The notes under the pieces were generated by a model that was given only the letters and a program-made list of their open reading frames with translations, was not told where the DNA came from and searched no databases. Positions 27,578 to 36,616 of a DNA stretch of 64,000 nt are shown one piece after another. Within the stretch, counting starts at the first letter, position 1. Each line of letters begins with the position of its first letter. Source of the stretch: Lysobacter soyae (GTDB taxonomy: Bacteria > Pseudomonadota > Gammaproteobacteria > Xanthomonadales > Xanthomonadaceae); NCBI RefSeq assembly GCF_019551435.1, contig NZ_CP080544.1, forward strand, positions 868,001 through 932,000, in the 5' to 3' direction. The translations under genes and the position numbers were made by a program.

Positions 27578-28703
27578 GTGGGCTCCTCTCACGGATCATT
27601 CGCATCAGGATGTCGTCCAAGTCGGACGCGACTTGGGCAGGCTGCAAACGCGCCACCGATTCACGCGCGTTGACGCGCATGGAAGCGCGAAGCTCGGCAT
27701 CGGTCGCGAGGCGGATTGCGGCGTCCACAAAGTTGTCTTCGCCTTTTCCCTCAACAGCAAAGCCGTCAATGCCGTCGCGAAGGTGTTCCTTGGCCGCACC
27801 ATAGCGATAGGCCACCGGCGGAACGCCACTGGCCATCGATTCGATCGTGACGTTGCCGAATGTTTCGGAGTGGCTCGGAAACACAAACATATCGGCGGTG
27901 GCAAAGTGCCTGGCCAAGTCGTCTCCGCGCCGCAGTCCGGCAAACACGAAGTCGGGATTGGCGCGTTCGATGTTTTCCGCTTCCGGACCGACGCCGACCC
28001 AAATGAATTTGGCCGTCGGCTGGCGCCGTTGGATTTCGCGGAAAGTGCGCACGGCCAGCGGTAGATTCTTCTCGGCGGCAATGCGCCCCAGATAAATGAC
28101 CGCAAGGTCGTCCGGGCCCAAGCCCCACGAGGCACGCAAGGTATGGTCGCGCTTGTCGGGACTGAAACGTGCGGTGTCGACCGCCCGCGGTAAATGCGAG
28201 ACTTTGTCAAAGCCCATGGAAATCAGAAAGTCGGCCAATTCACAGGTCGGTACAAGCGTCGCGTCGGAGGCATTGTGGAAGTGCCGCATCCAACGCAGCG
28301 CAAGGGGCTGCAGGAAGGGCACACCGTAGTCCCGCATGTATTGGTCGAAACGCGTGTGAAAACCCGTGGCAAACGGGATGCCGAGTTTCACGGCCGCGCG
28401 TACAGCGGAATAGCCGAGCGGTCCTTCGGTCGCGATGTACAGGGCATCGGGTCGAGACTTCTGCCAACGCTTGCGCAAGGTGCTACCGGCCGGATGCCCG
28501 AAGCGCATGCCGGGATAGCGCGGAATCTCGGAGCTGCGCATCAGCAGTTCGTGCGGCTGACCGGTGGTGTCTTCACCCTGTCGCGGTCGGATGACATCGA
28601 CCGCATGCCCGCGTGCGCGCAGTCCTTTTTCCAAATCTTGCACGGTCAGGGCGACGCCGTTGACTTCCGGCGGGTATGTCTCGGTGACGATCGTGTAATG
28701 CAT
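27555..28703 (-). CDS. GT4-fold glycosyltransferase, probable lipid glycosyltransferase
   Basis: 382 residues, GT-B fold. The N-terminus TETYPPEVNGVALTVQDL is typical of GT4 enzymes that glycosylate lipid acceptors (MgtA-, PimB- and SqdX-like). The C-terminal domain has LGRIAAEKNLPLAV, VGVGPEAENIE, and the nucleotide-sugar motif SETFGNVTIESMASG with the two Glu of ExxxxxxxE. No signal or membrane helix is seen, so it should be a peripheral inner-membrane protein. It overlaps the PAP2 gene by 23 bases. A three-unit Pho box lies 54-82 bases before its start, so expression on phosphate starvation by PhoB is predicted. Sugar donor and acceptor are unknown. Confidence 0.9.
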   Translation of the reverse strand: MHYTIVTETYPPEVNGVALTVQDLEKGLRARGHAVDVIRPRQGEDTTGQPHELLMRSSEIPRYPGMRFGHPAGSTLRKRWQKSRPDALYIATEGPLGYSAVRAAVKLGIPFATGFHTRFDQYMRDYGVPFLQPLALRWMRHFHNASDATLVPTCELADFLISMGFDKVSHLPRAVDTARFSPDKRDHTLRASWGLGPDDLAVIYLGRIAAEKNLPLAVRTFREIQRRQPTAKFIWVGVGPEAENIERANPDFVFAGLRRGDDLARHFATADMFVFPSHSETFGNVTIESMASGVPPVAYRYGAAKEHLRDGIDGFAVEGKGEDNFVDAAIRLATDAELRASMRVNARESVARLQPAQVASDLDDILMRMIRERSPHELSAVA

Positions 28704-28756
28704 GCCCGTAACCCTTGTCTGCTCGGATCATGCTGAATGCCGGGGATGACGGCGGC

Positions 28757-28785
28757 TTGTCAGACGGGTGACAACACCGTGACAG
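28757..28785 (-). promoter_or_regulatory. Pho box upstream of the glycosyltransferase-PAP2 pair
   Basis: On the minus strand three heptamers recur every 11 bases: CTGTCAC (28779-28785), TTGTCAC (28768-28774) and CTGACAA (28757-28763), with spacers GGTG and CCGT. The known PhoB target is CTGTCAT repeats with an 11-bp period. The direction and distance (the last unit ends 54 bases before the glycosyltransferase ATG) suit activation of that gene. The site sits just downstream of the ppx stop codon. Confidence 0.82.
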
Positions 28786-28787
28786 GC

Positions 28788-30299
28788 CTACGTTTGTTTG
28801 ATGTTGAGTTTGATGCCGAGGCCCTTGAGGTCATCGGGTTCGCTCTCCAGATCGGTCTTGAGTAGAGGGCGGTTGTCCAACCACTTGCGGCTGAGTTCCA
28901 AGGTAAGTGTGGTGCCCTTCGCGGTCGCCTTCTTTCGTCTGATGATTTCCGCATCGTGCGAACGATGCAACAAAACCGCAAGACGCAAAAGCAGCACCAA
29001 CCGTTTGGTCGACAAACGAACGCGATCGGGCAGGGCGGCCAAACTCGAACGACTGATAGAGCGCCGCTGGTTCCGGACAATGCAAGCCAGTTGTTGCTGC
29101 TCTTGATAGGTGAAGCCAGAAATGTCCGAGTTTTGCACGATGTAGGCACCGTGTATCTGGTACTGGCTATGCGCGATGGCGAGGCCGGACTCATGAATTC
29201 TCGCGGCCCAAGAAAGCAGGGCTTGTTCGTCGGGTCCCAGTTTCCAGGCTTTGGCGACTTGTCGGAACAGGGCCAGTGCCGTGCGTTCGACGCGCGCTGC
29301 CTGGGCCTTGTCGACCCCGTAACGCTCCATGAGCGCGTCGATGGACAATTCACGCGGATCCACACCGCCGAGACGTCCGGCCATGTCGTAAAGAATGCCT
29401 TCGCGCATCGCATCCTTGCTGACACGCATTTCGCGGATACCCAAGGCCGAAAACGCCGCCTCCAGCACCAAAATGCCGCCGGCGATGACGGGCTTTCGGT
29501 CGGCGTTCAAATCGGGTAGATCGATAGCCTCAATGGACCCGAACGACAAAACGCGATCGCGCAGTGTCCAAAGCGCCACCGGCGTGATTTCGCCGTTGGT
29601 CAACTTCATTTCTTTGCAGACTTTGCCAATCGCCTTGATCGTGCCGGAAGATCCAATAGCTTCGTTCCAGCCCAACTGGCGATAGGCGGTGGCGAACTGT
29701 TGGAACTCCGCGGCCACTTCGATCAAACCTTGACGCCATTTTTTGCGTGTCAACTTGCCGTTATTGAAAAATCTACGGGTGGTCGCCACGCAACCCACTT
29801 GCAAGCTTTCGCGCTCAATCGGCTCAAGGCCTCGCCCGATGATGGTTTCAGTTGAACCACCGCCGATATCCATGACCATACGCAGGCTGTTATCGCGCGT
29901 CGGATTGGCCTGAGCCACGCCCAAGTACACGAGACGCGCTTCCTCACGTCCGGCCACCACTTCAATCCGGTGTCCGAGCGCCGCCTCTGCGCGCACCAAG
30001 AAGGCCTGCGGATCGGCGAGGGCACGCACTGAGTTTGTGGCGAGGGCGCGCACCTGCGTTGCCGGTATGCCTCGAATCCGTTGTCCGAAGCGCTCGAGAC
30101 AGGCAATTGCCCGATCTTCCACTTTGCGGTCCAGATTGCCTTTCGCATCCAGACCTTCGGCCATGCGTACCATCTCGCGAATGCGATCGATGATGCGAAG
30201 CTGGCCGAGCTGTTGCTGCGCGACCACCATGTGGAAACTGTTCGAGCCCAAATCCACGGCCGCCAGCATGTCGCCATTTTTCAAAAGCGGTGTGCTCAA
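28788..30299 (-). CDS. ppx: exopolyphosphatase
   Basis: 503 residues, Ppx/GppA family. It hydrolyses inorganic polyphosphate from the ends, releasing phosphate. ASKHA-fold ATP/phosphate loops: AAVDLGSNSFHMVV (about 13-26) and VMDIGGGSTETI (about 141-152). The C-terminal HD-like domain (after about 315) includes LLSWAARIHESGLAIAHSQYQIHGAYIVQNSD. Length agrees with E. coli Ppx (513). GppA activity on pppGpp cannot be excluded. It starts 21 bases after the ppk1 stop, in the order phoB-phoR-ppk1-ppx. Confidence 0.94.
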   Translation of the reverse strand: MSTPLLKNGDMLAAVDLGSNSFHMVVAQQQLGQLRIIDRIREMVRMAEGLDAKGNLDRKVEDRAIACLERFGQRIRGIPATQVRALATNSVRALADPQAFLVRAEAALGHRIEVVAGREEARLVYLGVAQANPTRDNSLRMVMDIGGGSTETIIGRGLEPIERESLQVGCVATTRRFFNNGKLTRKKWRQGLIEVAAEFQQFATAYRQLGWNEAIGSSGTIKAIGKVCKEMKLTNGEITPVALWTLRDRVLSFGSIEAIDLPDLNADRKPVIAGGILVLEAAFSALGIREMRVSKDAMREGILYDMAGRLGGVDPRELSIDALMERYGVDKAQAARVERTALALFRQVAKAWKLGPDEQALLSWAARIHESGLAIAHSQYQIHGAYIVQNSDISGFTYQEQQQLACIVRNQRRSISRSSLAALPDRVRLSTKRLVLLLRLAVLLHRSHDAEIIRRKKATAKGTTLTLELSRKWLDNRPLLKTDLESEPDDLKGLGIKLNIKQT

Positions 30300-30320
30300 A
30301 ATGTCATTCCGCGTGTGGTT

Positions 30321-32465
30321 TTATTTTTGCGACTTGGCGAGTAATGCGCCTTGCGCGGAGTGCGGCACTTCGCCCGGTCCGGGTGTGCGGCGAACATAGT
30401 GGCCATCCGGCATCAGCTCCCAAGCTTGCGTGTTGTCTGCAAGATAGTTTGCCAGTGTCTCGTCAAAAACGCGTTTGGCCAGTTGCGGATCCAAGATCGG
30501 AAAGCAGGTTTCCACGCGCCGCAAAAGGTTTCGTTCCAGCCAGTCGGCGCTGGAGCAAAAGATCTCCGGCTGATCATCATTGGCGAACCAATAGACCCGA
30601 TGGTGCTCCAGGAAGCGACCGATGATCGAACGCACCGTGATGTTTTCCGATACGCCTTTGATGCCCGGACGCAAAGTGCAAGCGCCGCGCACGATCAGTT
30701 CGATCTTCACACCGGCCTGAGAAGCGCGATAAAGCGCGCGAATCACATTCGGTTCGTTCAACGCATTCATTTTGGCAATGACGTGGCCTCGCTTGCCCGC
30801 CTTGGCGTTTTCGGCCTCGCGTTCGATACGCTCCAAAAGACCGCTGTGCAGGCTGAAAGGCGATTGCAGCAACTTGCGCAATTTGACTTCCGAAGCGAGC
30901 CCTGACATCTGTTGGAAAATCTGGTGCACGTCTTCGGCGATGTCCGGATGGCAGGTCATCAGCCCGATGTCCGTGTAAAGGCGCGCTGTCCCGGCATGAT
31001 AGTTACCCGTCCCCAAGTGCACATAGCGGTTGAGTTTGCCGTTTTCGCGGCGCACGACCAGCATCATTTTTGCGTGCGTCTTGTAACCGACCACGCCGTA
31101 GACGACTTGCACGCCGGCCTCTTGCAAGCGGTCGGCAAATCCCAGATTCGCCTCCTCATCGAAACGCGCAAGCAGCTCGACCACCACGGTCACGTCCTTG
31201 CCGTTGCGTGCGGCATGGATCAACGCATCAACGATGGGCGAGTCCTTGCCTGTCCGATAAAGCGTTTGCTTGATGGCCAACACATCAGGGTCGATCGCGG
31301 CTTGACGCACCATCTCGGGCACTGGGCTGAACGAATCGAACGGGTGATGCAGCAGCACATCGCCCTTTCGCAATGTCTCGAAAATGTTGGTGGTGTCCAT
31401 CTGCCGCGGCTGCATCGGCGGGAACTTCAATTCCGGACGGTTGACCAGGTCATACACTTGTCCGACGCGATTCAAGTTGACGGGGCCATTGATGCGGTAC
31501 ACCGCATTGTCCGTCAGCTCAAAATTTTGCAGCAGCATCCGGGTGATATCTTCAGGACAGCCTTCCTCAAGTTCCAGCCGCACGGCGCGCAGATACCCGC
31601 GTCCGACCAACTCGTCTCGCAATGCGTGGGCGAGATTGTCGACATCGTCATCGTCCATGATCAATTCCGAGTTTCGCGTCACACGGAACTGATAGGCACC
31701 CTTGACCGTCATCCCCGGAAACATTTCGTCAACAAAGGCGGACAGGACCGAAGACAGAAAAACGAAATCGTGGAAGGACTCGCCATCGCCATCGGCGTCC
31801 GGCATCCGGATGATGCGAGGCAGTGAGCGCGGCGCGCGCACCACAGCCAAGTGGCCTTCGCGCCCGAACGCATCGCGGCCCTCAAGCACCACGACGACGT
31901 TCAAGGTCTTGTTGAGAATCTTCGGGAAGGGGTGTGCAGGATCCAAGCCGAGCGGTGAAAGCACCGGCATGATCTGTTCGCGAAAATACGCGCGAAGCCA
32001 TTCGCGCTGCGCCTCGGTCCACTGGTTTTGTTCCGGCAAATTGATGCCGGCGTCAGAAAGGGCGGGCTTCAACGCGTTGTAAAAGCAATCGTACTGATCG
32101 TGAACCAGCTCGGCGGCGCGCGCATGGATTTGTTTGATCAGGGTCGAATAGGCGCGACCATCGCTACCTGCGGCCAAATCCAACTGTTCCGCATGCCGCA
32201 CGCGGCCCGCGCGAATCTCGAAAAACTCGTCCAGATTCGTGCAGGAAATGCACATGTATCGAAGGCGCTCCAGAAGCGGAACGTCGGTGTTGTAAGCCTG
32301 ATCCAAGACGCGGAAGTTAAAGTCGAGCTGGGACAGCTCGCGGTTCGCATACAAGCCGCTGTCATGCAGTGCGCGCGGGTCGGATTCCGTCACGGCCCGA
32401 TTCTCTACACCGGTGAGATGGTGTGGACTTGGCGCGGCACCACGCGATTTGCGTTCAGATGACAT
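30321..32465 (-). CDS. ppk1: polyphosphate kinase 1
   Basis: 714 residues. PPK1 makes polyphosphate from ATP through a phosphohistidine. The N-terminal domain begins at YANRELSQLDFNFRVLDQA (near 38). The catalytic part has KTHAKMMLVVRR, with the phosphorylated His, and HLGTGNYH 19 residues later, matching H435/H454 of E. coli. A good AGG ribosome site five bases upstream supports the ATG at 32465, which places the first 61 bases inside phoR. The first 35 residues are poorly conserved in character and may be an unstructured leader. It stands in a polyP and phosphate-control operon. Confidence 0.95.
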   Translation of the reverse strand: MSSERKSRGAAPSPHHLTGVENRAVTESDPRALHDSGLYANRELSQLDFNFRVLDQAYNTDVPLLERLRYMCISCTNLDEFFEIRAGRVRHAEQLDLAAGSDGRAYSTLIKQIHARAAELVHDQYDCFYNALKPALSDAGINLPEQNQWTEAQREWLRAYFREQIMPVLSPLGLDPAHPFPKILNKTLNVVVVLEGRDAFGREGHLAVVRAPRSLPRIIRMPDADGDGESFHDFVFLSSVLSAFVDEMFPGMTVKGAYQFRVTRNSELIMDDDDVDNLAHALRDELVGRGYLRAVRLELEEGCPEDITRMLLQNFELTDNAVYRINGPVNLNRVGQVYDLVNRPELKFPPMQPRQMDTTNIFETLRKGDVLLHHPFDSFSPVPEMVRQAAIDPDVLAIKQTLYRTGKDSPIVDALIHAARNGKDVTVVVELLARFDEEANLGFADRLQEAGVQVVYGVVGYKTHAKMMLVVRRENGKLNRYVHLGTGNYHAGTARLYTDIGLMTCHPDIAEDVHQIFQQMSGLASEVKLRKLLQSPFSLHSGLLERIEREAENAKAGKRGHVIAKMNALNEPNVIRALYRASQAGVKIELIVRGACTLRPGIKGVSENITVRSIIGRFLEHHRVYWFANDDQPEIFCSSADWLERNLLRRVETCFPILDPQLAKRVFDETLANYLADNTQAWELMPDGHYVRRTPGPGEVPHSAQGALLAKSQK

Positions 32466-33727
32466 GTAAACCTGCTCCCTTTGCCGACGTCACTTTCGAT
32501 TTCCAATGTGGCGTCATGATGGTTCAAAACGTGTTTGACGATGGACAAGCCCAAACCGGTGCCGCCCGATTCCCGTGATCGGCTGTTCGATACACGGTAG
32601 AAACGTTCGGTGATGCGCGGAATCTGCGCTTCCGGAATACCGTAGCCGCTGTCTATGACACTGAGTGCCACGCCTTCGCCATCGCGATTGAACTCGATGT
32701 CGATCTCGCCCCCGACTGGGGTATATCGCACCGCGTTACTGACGAGGTTCGAAAATGCGCTGTGCAATTCCTTGTTCGAACCCCATAGGTCCACTTCGGC
32801 ATTGTCCACCACGCGTATCTTGTGCCGTCCGCGGCTCAAGGCTTCCGCTTCGCGCCGCAGCGCCGCGAGCATGAAAGGCATGGAAACAACGTCCTCGTCC
32901 GAATGCTCTTGGGCTTCGAGACGTGAAAGTGTCAGCAGATCTTCGACCAATTGGTTCATGCGCTGGGATTGCTGGCGCATCTCGGCAAACATGCGCGCGC
33001 TCTCCGGGTCATCCTCGCCGTCAAGCATGTCGAGATAGCCGTGCAACACGGTCAAAGGCGTTCGCAGCTCATGCGACACATTGGCCACGAAATCCTGGCG
33101 CATTTGTTCGAGATGCATCAGTTTGCTGACGTCGCGCGCGATCAGAATGCGCGCATCGTCTGCGTAAGGAATGATCTTCATCGCCAAGTGGACGCTGGAG
33201 TTCACCGGAGAAATTTCGTCCAGCAACGGCTCCGGATTTTGATTGACGTCGAGCCAGTCGGGCACGCTCAAATAACGCAAGTGCGCTTCCAGCGACGAAC
33301 CGATGTCACGCGGATAGACAAGTCCCAGGAGCTCGGTCGCCGCTTGGTTGAACCATTCGATCTCATTGCGCTTGCGCGAAATGATCACGACGGCATCAGG
33401 CAGTGCGGCACCGGCCTTGCCGTAAGCGCGCAACATGGACACCAAGCGTTTTTTGCGGGAGCGCACTTCCTGATGGTGGCGCGCAAGCAAGCGCAGCAAC
33501 TCGTTCCAAACACCACCGCCCACCGGTGCACGGGTGATGGCCCGTGCGTTGAGGTGATGAAGAATGGCGCGCAACTGCCAGTAGTGCCATGCGACAACGC
33601 CGAGTGCGGCAATCGCCAACATCATCCAAATATGCCCGGTGAGCATGCCGATCAAGAGCGCGCACGCAATCGCAAACGCCAGCGGAAGTAGCGTTTTCAT
33701 CCAAGCGGATCGGATCTCAGGTGACAT
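32405..33727 (-). CDS. phoR: phosphate regulon sensor histidine kinase PhoR
   Basis: 440 residues. Two N-terminal membrane helices (about 13-32 and 34-50) are followed by a short HAMP-like linker, a PAS domain (about 105-200, starting LPDAVVIISRKRNEIEWFN) and the kinase core. The H-box is SHELRTPLTVLHGYLD (His near 217), then the N-box LVSNAVRYTP, DSGYGIPE and GTGLGLSIVKH. It phosphorylates PhoB when phosphate is low. No large periplasmic sensor is present, as in E. coli PhoR, which senses through the Pst system. The pst and phoU genes are not in this window. The 3' end overlaps ppk1 by 61 bases. Confidence 0.94.
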   Translation of the reverse strand: MSPEIRSAWMKTLLPLAFAIACALLIGMLTGHIWMMLAIAALGVVAWHYWQLRAILHHLNARAITRAPVGGGVWNELLRLLARHHQEVRSRKKRLVSMLRAYGKAGAALPDAVVIISRKRNEIEWFNQAATELLGLVYPRDIGSSLEAHLRYLSVPDWLDVNQNPEPLLDEISPVNSSVHLAMKIIPYADDARILIARDVSKLMHLEQMRQDFVANVSHELRTPLTVLHGYLDMLDGEDDPESARMFAEMRQQSQRMNQLVEDLLTLSRLEAQEHSDEDVVSMPFMLAALRREAEALSRGRHKIRVVDNAEVDLWGSNKELHSAFSNLVSNAVRYTPVGGEIDIEFNRDGEGVALSVIDSGYGIPEAQIPRITERFYRVSNSRSRESGGTGLGLSIVKHVLNHHDATLEIESDVGKGSRFTCHLNANRVVPRQVHTISPV

Positions 33728-33730
33728 GCC

Positions 33731-34432
33731 TTAGGTCGACGTCGAAAAACGGTATCCGGCACCACGGACCGTCTGCACCATTTGGTCCAATGCATGCGGC
33801 TCGAGGGTCTTGCGCAAACGTCGGATGTGAACATCGACGGTGCGTTCTTCGACGTAAACACTGCCACCCCAAACATGGTCGAGCAATTGCGACCGCGTAT
33901 AAACGCGCTCGGGATGGGTCATGAAGAAATGCAGCAAGCGATATTCGGTCGGGCCAATCGAAACCGGCACTTGTGCGCCGTCCACCGTGGCGAATACCCG
34001 GTGTCCTGCACCGTCAATGCGAATGGCGCCGACGGCGACGTTGCCTTCTTCGTCGTCTTCGCGCGTACGGCGCATGACCGCACGGATCCGCGCAAGCAAT
34101 TCCCGCGAGGAGAACGGCTTGACCACATAGTCGTCGACGCCGGCTTCAAGCCCGGACACGCGGTCGTTTTCTTCGCCGCGCGCGGTCAGCATGATGATCG
34201 GAATTTCGCGGGTGAGGGCGTCCTTGCGCCAGCGGCGGGCTAGGTCGAGCCCGCTGGTGCCGGGCAACATCCAATCCAACAAGATCAGGTCCGGAACGAA
34301 ATCTGCAATTGCCGTTTGCGCCTCGCGTGCGTCGCCTGCGGCCACCGGCTCGAACTCGGCTTTTCGCAGGGCAAAGGCCACCATGTCGCGGATGGCAGGT
34401 TCGTCATCGACTATCAGTATTCGCTTCTGCAC
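33731..34432 (-). CDS. phoB: phosphate regulon response regulator PhoB
   Basis: 233 residues: receiver domain (1-120) with acidic pair in ILIVDDEP, phospho-acceptor Asp in LILLDWMLPG (near 54) and the conserved Lys in VVKPFSSRELL; then an OmpR-type winged helix (about 130-230) ending VHIRRLRKTLEPH...VQTVRGAGYRF. The activated form binds Pho boxes, and a four-unit box is present 35 bases before this start, so the gene should be autoregulated. Three bases separate it from phoR. Confidence 0.96.
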   Translation of the reverse strand: MQKRILIVDDEPAIRDMVAFALRKAEFEPVAAGDAREAQTAIADFVPDLILLDWMLPGTSGLDLARRWRKDALTREIPIIMLTARGEENDRVSGLEAGVDDYVVKPFSSRELLARIRAVMRRTREDDEEGNVAVGAIRIDGAGHRVFATVDGAQVPVSIGPTEYRLLHFFMTHPERVYTRSQLLDHVWGGSVYVEERTVDVHIRRLRKTLEPHALDQMVQTVRGAGYRFSTST

Positions 34433-34466
34433 GGTTTCGCCAAATATCCAAAGACGTGCACATGGG

Positions 34467-34506
34467 ACTACAGTTTAGTGACAGTGTCATGACAGTGTCA
34501 TGGACG
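34467..34506 (-). promoter_or_regulatory. Pho box, four 11-bp-phased units, upstream of phoB
   Basis: Read on the minus strand: CGTCCAT (34500-34506), CTGTCAT (34489-34495), CTGTCAC (34478-34484) and CTGTAGT (34467-34473), spaced by GACA, GACA and TAAA. The two central units match the PhoB consensus fully and the outer ones partly. A -10-like GATATT follows at 34448-34443. Location 35 bases before the phoB ATG, in the 91-base gap after the M48 peptidase gene, indicates PhoB autoregulation. Confidence 0.9.
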
Positions 34507-34523
34507 GAAAAATGCGACCGCGG

Positions 34524-36122
34524 TTAACGATCCCTTTGCGGTCCGTCCCAGTCCTTGAAGCCTTGGCGGCGCAATTCCAACACCACGGGGGTCATCGCGG
34601 CGATCCGTGCGTCGATGCGCGCCCGCGCGTAGTAATCCAAGTCAGGGCGCGCCTTGAGCGTATGGAGCTGTAGGAGTGCGGCTTCCGGGTTGCCGGTCAG
34701 GTAGGCCGCCTCCGCGTGGGCCTCGCCTGCACGGACCAAATCGCCGGCAACTTCGTTGGCGCGCGCGTACGTGGTCTGAAACGTCGGGTCATCAGCGGCG
34801 TTGGTGGCGATGGTTCGCAAGACGGCTTGCGCGCGCGCGCCGGCGGCCTTTGAGTTCCGGCGCAGCAGGACTTGGGCACAGGTGAGGGCGACCGGTTGGC
34901 TGTTGGGCATGCGTGAGACCAGGCCTTCGAAAGCCGCATCGGCGGCAGCCACGTTTCCGGAAAGGCCAAACGCTTCGGCGCGCGCCAATTCCACCCAAGC
35001 GTGATGGCTGTTCGCGGTAGAAATCTTGTCGAGCGATGCCAACGCATCGGCATATCGCGCGGCGCGAATTTGCGCCACTGCCATGCCATACCGTTTTGCA
35101 TCAGGCAGCGCACCTGCGGCGCCGTAGTCGTTGTATTCCTTGATGGCCAAGGCGGCGGTATCCGCACTGAGTGCGCGAATGCGTTCCTTGGCAAATTCGA
35201 AGTTACTGGCCTGGCCGGTGTGAGTGCTCGAGGTCACTTGCATATTGCCCGGCAGTAGCGGGTTGTTGCCGATGGTGGTGACGGCGAAACCCGCATTCGA
35301 GTGATAGGCGCGCGCACGTTCTTTGGCTTCGGCAATACGCACCTGGGTGACCGGGTGGGTCAGCAGGTAATCCGGCGTCTCCTCGCGATCGCCGCCACGA
35401 TTTGCACGAAGCGCGTTTTGCATACGCTCGAAAAATGTCGCCATCGCATCAGCGGAATAACCGGCACGCGCCAACAAGCGGATGCCAACCCGATCCGCTT
35501 CGGCTTCACGTCCCCGGGTGTAGTTGATTTGACGCTGCACCATCAGTCCCTGGGCGCCCATCACGGCAGCCATGGTGCCGTTGGCGGCGGAGCTTCCGCC
35601 AACCGACTGCGACACGGCGATCGCACCCAGCATGGCGAGCAGAATTGGGAGTTGGTCGCGTTTGGCTTGTTCAACGGCGCGCAGCACATGCGCCTGTGTG
35701 ACGTGTGCGGTTTCATGCGCCAGCACCCCCGCCAGTTCGTCTTCTTTCTCAGCCAGCAAAATCAATCCGGAATTAACCCCGACGTAGCCGCCCAAGGTGG
35801 CGAAGGCGTTGATTTCGCGCTCGCGCATCAAGAAGTAATGGAATGATGCGTCCGGCTGGTTGTTCGCGGCGACCAACTTGTGACCCACCGATTGGATCCA
35901 TTCGTTCAACAACGGATCTTCCAAGGTCAGATTCATGTGGCGAAGCTGCATCAGCATCATCGCCCCGTAGCCCTGTTGCTGCGTCGGAGAAAGCAGCGAC
36001 TCGGCCGATGAGCCCATGTTTGGCAATCGGCTTTCTTGGGCGTGCAAACCGCCGGAGAGAACCTGTCCGGCCGACAACGTCACGAGAATGGAGGCAGCTA
36101 AAGCGCGGGATCGAAACAACAC
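34524..36122 (-). CDS. bepA: periplasmic M48 metallopeptidase with TPR tail, BepA-like
   Basis: 532 residues with a Sec signal peptide (about 1-28). The M48 zinc domain has HETAH at 136-140 and the third ligand Glu in EAEAD (206-210). The C-terminal half (about 300-520) consists of helical repeats of TPR type (for example SHHAWVELARAEAFGLSGNVAAADAAFEGLV). E. coli BepA (YfgC) helps assemble LptD in the outer membrane and degrades stalled forms; domain order and length agree. It is on the same strand as phoB and ends 91 bases before it, with the Pho box in between. It is divergent from grxC. Confidence 0.92.
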   Translation of the reverse strand: MLFRSRALAASILVTLSAGQVLSGGLHAQESRLPNMGSSAESLLSPTQQQGYGAMMLMQLRHMNLTLEDPLLNEWIQSVGHKLVAANNQPDASFHYFLMREREINAFATLGGYVGVNSGLILLAEKEDELAGVLAHETAHVTQAHVLRAVEQAKRDQLPILLAMLGAIAVSQSVGGSSAANGTMAAVMGAQGLMVQRQINYTRGREAEADRVGIRLLARAGYSADAMATFFERMQNALRANRGGDREETPDYLLTHPVTQVRIAEAKERARAYHSNAGFAVTTIGNNPLLPGNMQVTSSTHTGQASNFEFAKERIRALSADTAALAIKEYNDYGAAGALPDAKRYGMAVAQIRAARYADALASLDKISTANSHHAWVELARAEAFGLSGNVAAADAAFEGLVSRMPNSQPVALTCAQVLLRRNSKAAGARAQAVLRTIATNAADDPTFQTTYARANEVAGDLVRAGEAHAEAAYLTGNPEAALLQLHTLKARPDLDYYARARIDARIAAMTPVVLELRRQGFKDWDGPQRDR

Positions 36123-36258
36123 ACGTACCTTATGGAGTGGTCTGATGGCTAGCTAAGCATGCCGCGTAGCCCGGCCCAGCGCGTGAATTGTGCGTAAACC
36201 CCCCATGTGCAATGCAACCGGAAACGGCGCAAAATAGTCGCTTCACCGGAGGTTTCAG

Positions 36259-36522
36259 ATGTCGCAACAAAAAGAAATCAAGATTTACAGCACATTGGTT
36301 TGCCCGTACTGCGTCGCGGCCAAGAACTTCTTGAAGTCGAAAGGCCTGGCCTGGACCGAAATCCGCATTGATACCGATCCGGTTGAGCGCGAAAAAATGG
36401 TCGCCGCCACCAAGCGCACCAGCGTTCCGCAGATTTTTGTGGGTGAAACCCATGTCGGCGGCTATGACGACATGATGGCGTTGCACCGTGAGGGCAAGTT
36501 CGAGTCGCTGCTCGCCGACTAA
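36259..36522 (+). CDS. grxC: glutaredoxin 3
   Basis: 87 residues. Dithiol glutaredoxin with active site CPYC at 15-18, cis-Pro in TSVPQIFVG and the glutathione-binding GGYDD. It reduces protein disulfides and mixed disulfides with glutathione. The length is normal for GrxC. A GGAGG ribosome site lies close before the ATG. Divergent from bepA; the next gene, on the same strand, is 94 bases on. Confidence 0.95.
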   Translation: MSQQKEIKIYSTLVCPYCVAAKNFLKSKGLAWTEIRIDTDPVEREKMVAATKRTSVPQIFVGETHVGGYDDMMALHREGKFESLLAD

Positions 36523-36616
36523 GCGGTTTTTCAGGCAATGACAGGGTGTCGTCTGGCATAATTGTGCCTTCGCTGGCGTATGCATTCCGCGTTACGCGCC
36601 CACTTGGAACCCGAAA

